Origin: Lasiosphaeris hirsuta
Lineage: Eukaryota; Ascomycota; Sordariomycetes; Sordariales; Lasiosphaeriaceae
Length of the DNA stretch: 64,000 bases
Direction: 5' to 3'
Assembly: GCA_030549175.1 (NCBI GenBank)
Contig: JAUKUA010000001.1
Coordinates: 8,494,001 to 8,558,000 of the forward strand
Shown: positions 53,401 through 64,000 of the stretch, piece by piece
Position numbering within the stretch: the first letter of the stretch is position 1
How the letters are laid out: each line of letters begins with the position of its first letter
Notes under the pieces: generated by a model
What the model was told of the DNA's origin: nothing
Seen by the model: only the letters and a program-made list of their open reading frames with translations
Database searches by the model: none
Program-made: the position numbers and the translations under genes

Positions 53401-56400
53401 CAATGTCGAGACGCCCCGCGACCAGCTGAATTGGGGAATTGATGGGGAAAGGAGGCGGCTGGCTACGGGTTGCAGATGCGATTCCACCTCAGCGGGATCC
53501 CAACGGCCCAGCCCATGGCCCATGGGTGCACCATGCTTCCAGTGAGGGTGGACCCTGTGGGGGATGATTGGGCGGTACTGCTTCGCCCACTAAATTTTAC
53601 ATCGCTGCTATTTCGCCGCCGTTACCTTATCGCTATCATCCCTCGGCGGAAGAAGAAAAAAAAAGCAACTTTGACGTCGGCTCCGTCCAATGCCGTCCGT
53701 TGTTTTTATGTCATCCAGCTCCAGCCATTCTGCTGCGAGGATCGGATCCCACTCGTGTGGCAATCTCCCCAATCGCAATCGCGCTGCAATGCCTCTCCTC
53801 TGCCAAACCCTCCTCCCCGGGGCGCCATCCCAGATCGACGACGGCGACGACGACGACGCGTGCAGGCGACAGAGGCATGGCTGACACTCCCGACAAGACC
53901 TTTCCCGCCGTGCAGGGCGGCGGCAGCCTGATTGTAGCCTGGCAAGTGAAGGGGAAGCGGATTCTGGTTGTCGGCGGCGGCGAAGTGTGTATCCCCTCCC
54001 ACTCTCCAGCCCCCCCCCCTAAACCACACTAGCAACTAACCAATTCCCCCCTCTCGCTAGGTCGCAGCCGGCCGCATCCTCAACTGCCTCAACGCCGACG
54101 CGCTCGTGACGGTAGTCTGCCCAATCGACGGCCTCAACCCGGAAGTAGCCTTCCGCGTCGCACAATCCCAAGTGACGCACATCCCGCGCAAGTTCATCCC
54201 GTCGGACCTGGACGACGCCGACATGGTGCTGGTCGCGGTCGACGACCCGGCAGCCTCGACCGAGATCTGGCAGCAGTGCCGGGCGCGGCGGATCCCGGCC
54301 AACATCGCCGACGTGCCGCCCGAGTGCGACTTCTACTTTGGCAGCGTGCACCGCGACGGCCCGCTGCAGATCATGGTCAGCACTAACGGCAAGGGCCCGC
54401 GGCTGGCGAGCACGATCCGCAAGTTCATCGCGGCGGCGCTGCCTCGCGACGCCGGGCGCGCCATCGAGACGGTCGGCGCCCTGCGTGTCAAGCTGCGCGC
54501 CATTGCGCCCCAGCCCGATGACGGCCCCAAGCGCATGGCCTGGATGACCAAGGTCAGCGACAAGTACTCGTGGGATGAGATGTGTGGGTTTGATGAGGAG
54601 GACATGGCCAATCTGCTGCGGTACTACCCCTCCGGTAAGGTGCCCGAGCTGGATGTGCTTAGGGCGAAGCGGAGTGGGGATGGAAGCCAGCTAGATGTGT
54701 TTGATGGGTCATTTGGGTTTAGTGTTGGGGCTTGAGTCCGGGTTTTTGGCATGTATACTGGTAATGCTGTGGATGATGTGGTAGCTTGGTAGATCTCGGG
54801 CGTCGGGAGGTTATGATACCATGGCAAACAAATTGCATATCGCTTGGAGATTGGTAGACGGACAGTTTCACTATCATTGCTATCACTCGCTAATAGGCTG
54901 CTCGTAGCCTGTAGCTGTGCATCATGGTCGGCCTCGACACAATGATCTAGATCTGGGCTGCAGCTACAATGCCAAACAAACCACCCCTAGCCATCATGCT
55001 CCGCATCTCAACGTACCAAAATGACAACAACATACTTCCATAATCCATTCCGTACCAAAAGGCTCCCAGGTATCTTTGACACGGCCTTTGTGATCCCCAA
55101 AGCGTCATCAGAAAAGGGATGCAGACTCCTGCCACGGGCTCATCAGCCCACAGCCTTGCCATCCATGATAAGAAAAGCACCCCCCCCCCCCACAAAACTC
55201 GCAAATACCAATTAACATAATGACACAGCAAGCAATAGGCAAGGTATACTCCGCCCAGACCCACACCCGGTCTGTTCCCATTCCCGCGTAGCCCAAAACA
55301 GGCCGGTCAAACAGCCAACAACGCCGCGCCCTCCATGCTGATTATAAACAGTTCAAATCCGAAGGGAAGAAACTCATTGCACCACACTCTCCACGCCTCC
55401 CAGGAAACGCCTAACCCGTGAAATCTCCAGCTCTCCCTTCTCCGATTCCACCGCCCGTGTCAGTGTGTCCAGCAGGGTATCCACCTCCGACTCGGGGCGG
55501 CGGGTGCACAGCGAGACGAGGCGGCGGTACTTGAGTTCCCTCTCCTTACTTCTCGCCTTGAGCTGTGCCACGGCTTGGTGTGTGACGTTCGACCGGCTCC
55601 GCAGCGCATTGATGCGGGCGCGGAGGACCTGTGTGCTGGGTAGGTTGGCGCCGAGGCTATTTGCGCGGTTGCCTTGTTGCTGCGCCTTGAGGACTGCGTC
55701 GAGCTCCATCTCCCAGGCGTTGGCATTGTCGACGTCGAGAGGGCCGTGTTGGCGCTCGAGTTGGAGGAGGCGGTATTCCTCGTCCTGGCAGGCTCGGGAC
55801 AGGTTGAGGACTCGCTGGCGCGCGAGCTGTTGGGCGTTGAGCTTGTCTTGGAGCGCTTCGACCAGACGCCGGGCCTCACCGACCTGGGCCGAGGTTGTTC
55901 GCAGAGAGCTATGTAGGGTATCTACGGACTGCTGTTTTTGCTTGACTTCGTTCTGGAAGACCGACGACGCCTCTCCGATCAGATGAGTGATGGCTGCGGG
56001 CAAATCAGTAATAGTAAATAACGTGGCGACGGAATAACTCACAGGTAACAACTTCATCGCTATTCTCCCTGTTCTTCTGATTTGAGCTCTGTACGACGAC
56101 ACCATTCCTCTCCACATTCACTTCCCCGTTGGTACTCTCCCCCGCTTCCACCCCGATTCCAAAGTCCAACGGCCTCAGACCCGCACGGTTGGGGATATTT
56201 GGGTCCGCGCCAACCTCGAGAAGCTGTGAAATGATACTCCGGTTGCCGATGCGCGCGGCAATGTTCAGAGCGGTATCCCCACTGCCATCCTGTGCATTGA
56301 CAATCTCGCTCATGAACCGGCCAATGCCCATCTTGGCGGGGGCGCTCAGCCCATTTCCGTTCGGCAGGTTCTGGCTGCTTGGTGCGCTACCTTGCCGCAC

Positions 56401-59400
56401 AACCCACTCTAGCAAACTCTCGAGGTAATATCGGCTGGCCGTGTTCCTCCCCTTGACGGCGCTCGTCACGGCAATGTGGTGCAGCACAGTTCGGCCCTTG
56501 TCATCGGTGACGTCAATGGTGACACCCAAAACATCGAGCAGCTCCGGAAACGAGTTGAGGTCCATCGAGTTGGTTACCATGCAGGCGCGCATCAGGGCAG
56601 TTTCGCCCGAGGCGTTCACTCGGAATGGGCTTGCTCCCGCGTTGATAAGCGCCCGCAGTAGCGCCATCCGCGATAAGGTCGCTGCCCAGTGGAGAGCGGT
56701 GTGGCTTTGGGTGTCGATGGGGGCGTCGAGCTCCTGGGGGATCATGTTCCGCAAGATGTTTTGCTTAGCCTCATCCGGGCCGTTGGAATCCACAAAGAGC
56801 CCCATAAGCATGCTTCGTTTGGCTTCCGACTCGGGCGACACCTCGTACGGCAGTGGGCGGAGAGGGCCCGGGGCGTAGTGCGGCTCAGGGTCGGCGTTAA
56901 TACCAGCTTGGGAGTAGATGAATGATTCGTTGGGTTCGGTGGGCGAGCCGGGGAAGCCCGCAGCGTAGCCCGCGGGGTCCATGGGATAGGTGGGTGTGTG
57001 GCCACCGAAACTGTGGGCTGGGGTGAGCACTCTTTGCCGTTTTCTAGGAGGCTGTTCAAGATTGTCCCCATTCAGCGGTTGGGTGGTCTGCGATCCAAAA
57101 GCCGACTCGGCATTCTGGCCATAGTCAGAGGCAGCAAAGCTCTGCTGCGAGTTTTGCGGATAGTCGTTCACGTCTTGCATCGAGGACTGGCGGTTGAAAC
57201 TTGGGGCCCGGGTTGGGCCGCTGCGATTCCTCGGGGCGGGTGAGTCGAAGCGGGCTTTGCTGATGGCTGCAACGGCATGGGAAGCTGTTGACGATATATT
57301 TTTAAAAAACGTCCCAGCCAAGCCATTCGAGCGGCCCTCCTGGGAGCTGGCATTGTACATGCGCTTTCGTTGCGCTGCCATAGCCTGCTCCTTAGTTGGT
57401 GTGTCGACGTCGCCGGCAGCTCCTTCGGGGCCGCGGTTGTGGGTAAGGAGCTTGGTCAGGACCTCCTCGACACCGTACTGCCGGCAGACCTCGAGGCCGC
57501 GGTCAAAAGGGATCCATGTTCCCTGGTATTTTCCGTATCCACCCTGCACTTTCTCGTGCTCGCCCGTTTGGATTTCCTTCTCGAGAATCTTGGTGCGGCG
57601 ACCCTTGTCCACCCCGGCAACCTTGAGGATCTGCGTAGCGTTAAGCCATCCGTCGTTTTGTCGCCGCATCACAGCAATTCCATTGACATCCATTTCATAA
57701 ACATTGACGCCCGAGTACGTCGCCTACAGCAAGTCACGTCAGCGTAATTCTCTATTTTGCAGACCGATCGCAGAAGGGAGCATCACAGAAGCCTACCGAG
57801 TAGATGGACATAATATGGTCATTGGCCGGTCGGGGAGGTGGGTCGGTGTACTGGCGATAGACCGAGGTGGACATATTGGCGGTCTGGGAAGATGGCTGGC
57901 TCATGGTGAATGACTGTTGGGAGGATTGCTGCGAATGCTGCGCGTGCTGGGAATTAGAAGCCATTTGCGGCGGATGCATGCTGCTAAAAGATGTGTTGTT
58001 GGAGGGCGGGTTCGGCGGCGGCACCGGTGTGGTTGCGGCGCCCCCGGAAAGAGATGTGCGACGGGGGTGGAGGGCGGATGCGGCTGTTGAGGACGTTGTG
58101 AGGGTTGTCGAGGCCATTCAGTCGCCCATCGAAGCCGCCCGACACAAGTATTTTTTGTTCTTCTGGAGGGTCGACGATGGGAGAATCGCCGTGCGCAGTT
58201 CGTAGGACAGTGACTGGGGAAAAGCTGAACAGAGCTGAATCCAAGGCGGAGGCGGTGACTTGATGGAAAGGAGCGGAGATTGTGATTGAGAAGGTGGTGA
58301 TGAGGAGAATTGTGTGCGCAGGCCCAGGCCAGGTCGAGTTCAGTGAGAAAGGCGGCCCCTGCAATGAGAGTGGTCGCAGCGGGACCGTGGAGAATGGAGA
58401 ATGGGAGGGCGTTAGGCGATGCGCTTGCCGGTCGAATAATCGAGGTCCGAGTCGCTGCAGAAGAAAGGATATTGTCCTTACACGCATGCGCCCACCGGAG
58501 GATGACCACAAGTACGAAGTAAGCGGGTGAGGCACTGATATCTACGTCTCTTGCGGGTCCCAGACCTGGTCGCAAGATGCGAGAGAAATTGATTCCTCTT
58601 TTGGAATTCCAATTAAGCAGAGACAGCCAGACGTGCGATTTTCGTGTTCTGGTGGTCGTGTCTCTGAGCAGGGGCCTGTCCGCGAAGGACGCGTACTGTG
58701 AGAAGGAGAGCGGGGGCGTCTGGGCACGCCTGAGCACGAGCAGGGCACGGGCACTTTGCAGTTCACAATTCACGGGAGCACAGGCCACGCGCGCGAAAAC
58801 CTGAACCGGGCTGTTGAGCGCAGGCAACATGTGATTGGCAGGAAACGTTGGGGGGCCAATCATGGCAATACGTCTGGAGACCCGTATTGAACATTACCTT
58901 GGAAGTTTCGGAACTGGCAGCTTTCCAGGAAACGCCAGCGTCGCGACCTATCCACCCGCACCCGCAGACTTCCCGACCCGGCAATTGGGATCGCTCACTA
59001 TTGCATTGTCCTACAATGGTGCATGACCTAGGCAACGGCTGGTCATCGACAGCGCCCACAACCCATAAGGCCCAGCATGTCCCGTCCCTTACGGATCGCC
59101 GAACCGACGAGAACACTGCACATTTATCGCCATCTCCTCCGTGAATCCTCATATCTGCCGGTCTTTGCGCGGTCCTTTTTTGACAGCCGCATCAAGGACC
59201 GCTTCCGCCGCAACGAGAAGGACTGGAAGAACGTCGACATAGAGAAGAAGAAGGCCCGCCATGGCCTGCGCTACCTCCGCGCCGCGAATAATGGAGACCG
59301 CCCACGCATGCGCCGCCTTTTGCTCATGGCTCTGGGTCGGATAGGCCGTCGGCGCCGGGAACTGTTGGACAACCTAATACATAGCGATGCCCCCAAGGAC

Positions 59401-62400
59401 GGGGATGCGCTAGAAGCCTACAGGCAGAAGGCAGAGGACCGCATCGCCAATCCCCGGAAACGCGACTTCCTAGACGGCTGGGATTTAGAAAAGATCCGAG
59501 CCTTTGCCAAGTCGCAGGCCCGCGCAAACCTGCGAAATCCCCCTAGGACAAGCATCGCGATGAAGCAACTCGACATCGAGGAGACCCTGCCGAAAGAGAA
59601 CATTTGGGGGATGCCCCCAGCAAAAAAGCTTTTACGGAGCAAGGAACGGAAGGCTTGGATGGAACTCGTCGACAGAATTCAGCCCCCGCTCCCCACGAAT
59701 GAGTGGGAGGCTATCCGTGACCTGGTCCACGGCAAGTTGAAAGACCCAGCAATTGACAACCCCCTCCGGCGGCCGGTGGCGAAGAACTTATACTCGCGGT
59801 GGAAGCCAACAAACCCGTGGAACTGGCACTTGTACGCCACACAGCCTGTCGCCGCCGTCGACCGGCAGGCCAGCCGGCTCTTCAAGCTGTTGAGCGGCCG
59901 CGTTGATGACAACACTCCGACGGGTGATCCTAACGCCATTGGCAGCAGAGAACTCGTCCCGAGGTCTTGGCGGCGCTTGTTGGGGCAGGTATGGTCTCTG
60001 ACGGCAAAGATGGAAAAGAAGGCCTCGGGCGAAGGCTGGGACATAACCTGGGGCGGCAAGGAATTCAAGCCGCCCGTGATCTCGGCCAACTCGGAGTTTT
60101 TCGAGAACATTCAGACAGAGGGAGATATGGTAGGGTACCCCCCGGGGGTAGAACCTGGGAAATGGGTAGAACATGGGAAACTGCAGAAACGCGGCCGAAG
60201 AAGGGGAAAATAGTCACCCCGCCTCAACCGCCGTAGAATCTCTCGACCCCTTTTTTCTTTTTCTCTGTCTCGCACCTGTCTACAATGCTCGACCGCACTC
60301 AATCCAATAAGGCGGCCAGCTTGGTCAGGCCCTCCCCATCGACGCGCATGCCCACCCACTCGCTCATCATCTTGGCCCCGATGCTCTCGTAGAACTGGAT
60401 GGACGGCTCGTTCCACTTGAGCACGGCCCACTCAAGCCGGCCGCCCTCCATGGCGACCACCTCCTTAGCCAGCTCGACCAGCAGCCGCTTGCCGTAGCCG
60501 CGCTTGCGCTCGCTCTGCTTGACGTACAGGTCCTCGAGGTAGATGCCGGCGCGCGCGCGCCACGTGCTGTAGTTGTAAAAGTACAGGGCGATGCCGGCGG
60601 GCTCGCCGGAGGGGGCGAAGAGGATCAGGCAGCGGGCGGGCTTGGTGGGCGATGTCGGCTCGGTTTGGGGCAGCCCCGTTGTAGGTGAGGGCGATGTCTC
60701 GGAGGGCGAGGCGAAGGCGATGGTAGAGAGGAGCTGAGCTTCGGTTGCTTCGACCGAGTGCAGCTCGTGCTCGTAGTCGGCGAGTTCGCGGATTAGGGAG
60801 AGGATGGCGGGGACATCTGGCAGTGTTTTGTCAGGGGGAATGTTTTGTTGGTGGGGAGAGACTCGGAGGGAACGTGCCTTCACGCGTTGCGTGGCGGACT
60901 GTTGGGTTGGGGGACGACATTATAGCTGTGTATGAGGAGGAGGAGGACTGTATCAAGTCAATTGAGTGTCTGCTGATCTCAAAGACGACCACGGGAGATA
61001 TTCTTGGATTTATTCGTCTTGAATTGCTGCCGCAAACATGGAACTTGGGTGGGCACTTTGCCCCGCATCTTCCCTCCCTTGAGCAAATAGCGGGGTCAAT
61101 TGCTCACATGGTCGGGCACAAAGCAGGCAGAGACATCCATCGACAGGTCCATGCGGCCGGCAGGGCGGGATTGCCAGGAACAGGGCCAACGAGGGGACAC
61201 GAATTGACAGTGTCCCTCAGGTCAGATGCCAGAGTTCACACGCCTTTTGCACACATTTAGATGCTCAGGTCTTTCCCTCTCTCCGATTTCCATTCCCCTC
61301 GCCGGCGCTTAGCGACAATACACCTTCGGCAGAGAAACAACTACAACAAATTTGCTCGTCAACGAGCGTGAGCTGAAACAGGGCTTCAGCTGAGTACGGA
61401 CGGTAGCGGGACCAGCCCGGGTTTCTTTTGGGGTAGCTGAGGTAAGGTACCCAACACGGGGTGACACGGCAGGGCATTCCAAGGCACAGAAAGGCACAAA
61501 GGGGAGCTCGTGCTTGGCGAGGGGCAGCATTGGCCTCCTCAGTCTACTCATCAGGCCCAGGCCATTTGCTCTTTGGGCATCTCATCCCATCCGAATTTGA
61601 GGGGTAGCGCACCACCACCATCAACTCTGAGCATATATACAGCGAGAAGCACTTTCAAACTTGCCAGAAATACCAAATATTTTTCTCTGTATTTTCAACA
61701 CAGCATCAGCAACATGTCGGACTCCCCTCCATCGGCGGAGGCCACCGTGACGTTCAACTCGGGACGGGCATCTTCGGTTCCCGGGGAGGCCTCCTCACCG
61801 CCCGACCTACGGCTTATCCACTACAACGATGTTTACCACCTCGACTCATCGTCTGCCGAGCCGGTCGGCGGAGCGGCCCGCTTCGTCACTGTTTGCAAGG
61901 AATACCGCGAGGGCGAGCGTTTCCAGGGGCAGCCGGACCTGCTTACACTGTTCTCGGGCGATGTCTTCAACCCCAGCCTGGAGAGCTCTATCACCAAAGG
62001 TATCTTCCTACTTACACCAACATGCCCTTTGCATGCACTGACTTTCGTGACCGCAGGCAGCCACATGGTCCCTATCCTGAATAAGATCGGGACAGACTGC
62101 GCTTGTGTCGGGGTAGGTCAGTCCCCCGTCATCTCCTGATCGAATCACATGCCTAACAGAGCTTCTTTACGGTAGAACCATGACCTCGATTTTGGCGTCG
62201 GACAGTTTCGTTACCTAACCTCCAAAACTGACTTTCCCTGGCTCCTGGCTAACGTCCTTGACCCCGCCCTCGGCGACGGCATCCCGCTGGGCAACGCCAA
62301 GCGCACGCACATGATCACGTCGTCCAACGGCATCAATGTTGGCCTGATCGGACTCGGCGAGCGCGAGTGGCTCGACACTATCAACTCCCTGCCGCCCAAC

Positions 62401-64000
62401 CTCATCTACCGCTCCGCCAGCGAGGTCGCTCGAGAGCTGGTGCCCGAGCTGCGTGCCGCGGGTGCTGATGTCATCATCGCCATCACCCACCAGCGCGAGC
62501 CCAACGATAACAAGCTCGCCGAGAACCTCGGCGGCGACATGATCGACCTCATCCTTGGCGGCCACGATCACTTCTACGCCCATAGCGTGATCAACGGCGT
62601 GCACGTACTGCGCTCCGGCAGCGACTTCAAGCAGCTCAGCTACCTCGAACTCCGTCGCTCCACCACACCCAACCAGCGCTGGGACGCGGATATCTGGCGG
62701 CGGGACATCGTCAGCGCGGTCCCCGAGGATGCTGACACTACCGCCATTATCAATAAACACACGGCCAAGCTCAAAAAGTCCCTTGAGAAGCCCATTGGCT
62801 TCACTGCGGCCCCCCTCGACGCCCGGTTTACGACGGTCCGGCTCAAGGAGTCCAACCTTGGCAACTTTGTCTGCGACATTATGCGCCACCACCACGCCGC
62901 CGACTGCGCCGTCATGGCCGCCGGCACCATACGCGGTGACCAGATCTACGCGCCTGGCCCCCTGCGCGTCAAGGACGTTACGGACTGCTTCCCGTTCGAA
63001 GACCCCGTCGTCGTCATTAAGGTGTCGGGCCAGGCCCTCTGGGACGCGCTCGAGAACAGCGTGTCGCTGTACCCTGCCCTCGAGGGCCGCTTTCCGCAGG
63101 TTTCAGGGATACGATTCGCCTTTGACGCCGCGAAGCCGGTTGGGAGTAGGGTTATTGAAGTCGAGGTCAAGGGCGAGCCGTTGAATCCTGAGAGGGTGTA
63201 TATCCTTGCGACTAGGGGTTACATGGCAAGGGGGAAGGACGGGTATAAAAGTCTGCTGGTGCAGCCTGAGGGCGGGGAGTGTGAGGAGCTTGTGTCGGAG
63301 GAGAACGGGATGCTAATTTCGGCCATGTTGAGACAGTATTTCATGTCGCTCAAGGTCATGGATCAGTGGAACCTCTGGGGCCCGTCTCTTGCGCGCCACT
63401 GGGCCCGCGTGGTGGAGGATGTGGGCGGGTGCCACCCCCCTGCGGCGCCGGGGAGGGAGAAACGTCCAGTTCCAGAGCGCAAGGGGAGCTGGGCCGAGTG
63501 GACGGCGAGCGCGTTGAGGCAGAGGAGGGGGAGTTTTGAGCCGCTGAGGGAGGATAATGGGGATGAGAGTGAGGAGGAGGAGGAGGTAGCCGAGGATGTC
63601 AGGGGGATGGATCGCGAGCTGAGGATTATGCGGACGGTCTTTCACAAGTGGTGTCGCATCGCGGGCGTCAATGGGCAGGCTTGCGATAGCTTGAAGGAGA
63701 GCGAGGTTGAGGTCGCGTGGACCAAGGCTATCGCGCCGAAGGTTGAGGGGAGGATTCGCATGGTCGGGGAGGGGGAGCAGGATTCCTGACCACTCTCAGA
63801 TGCCAAACGCCCTCTTACAGCAAAAGGCGTTTCCGAGACCCGCATGCAGGTTATCAGGATCGCAAAGAGGGGGTTGTTGGAGCTGCCGACGTCGCGAGCC
63901 AACAGGCAAGTATTGGATGGGAGACAACAGCCATGCTCGACCAAGTTAGCTGGTAAATCAAGATTTCCAGGGCAGTTCTTGCCGTTCAATGCATCATCCA

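Overview
This window is nuclear DNA of a filamentous ascomycete, most likely a Sordariomycete near Sordariales or Chaetomiaceae. The coding genes are GC-rich. They carry short introns of about 47-111 bp with fungal splice signals, and they belong to typical Pezizomycotina families: Zn2Cys6 regulators, an APSES factor, HET and HNH pseudogenes, a LysM protein and a GH3 xylosidase. CDS entries give outer bounds; the exon joins I derived are in the evidence text, and each keeps an open frame across the splices.

Layout. 1-4.1 kb is degenerate: an inverted repeat enclosing a Tad-like LINE 3' relic, then a broken HET-domain gene. 4.1-10.6 kb holds a compact group of a DHA2-type MFS transporter, a BBE-like FAD oxidase and a divergent Zn2Cys6 regulator. 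Their promoters share everted CCG-N6-CGG sites, so I read this as a self-regulated mini-cluster. 12.5-17 kb has a single-LysM secreted protein, a frameshifted BTB gene and an orphan gene that may run past a TAG. 18.2-20.5 kb is a secreted GH3 beta-xylosidase. 20.5-28.9 kb is gene-poor, with long C/G homopolymers and gene fragments.

28.9-43.6 kb contains a protein with two tandem Zn2Cys6 clusters at its C-terminus, a coiled-coil protein with four SUMO consensus sites and a terminal SUMO-interacting motif, and a secreted protein built of exon-encoded repeats. These are followed by a Fot1/pogo relic beside a broken thaumatin-like gene, a UIM plus RING protein, an NmrA-like reductase and a probable CENP-L/Fta1 kinetochore subunit. 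44.4-51 kb mixes an HNH_2 pseudogene, a multi-spanning membrane protein with a GC-AG intron, a DEDDh-like (Gfd2/YDR514C) relic and a cluster of five copies of an unnamed 30-bp repeat.

51.1-63.8 kb is a housekeeping block in tight divergent and convergent pairs: Vac1/Pep7 (vesicle tethering), Met8 (siroheme synthesis), an Mbp1-type MBF subunit, a Cup1-like LYR protein, a GNAT acetyltransferase and a 5'-nucleotidase family phosphoesterase.

The strongest candidates for something new are the dispersed 30-bp repeat, the mini-cluster with its shared palindromic sites, the double zinc-cluster protein and the SUMO-site/SIM protein. The many pseudogenes with small tandem duplications or single-base shifts suggest a decaying accessory compartment placed between conserved genes.
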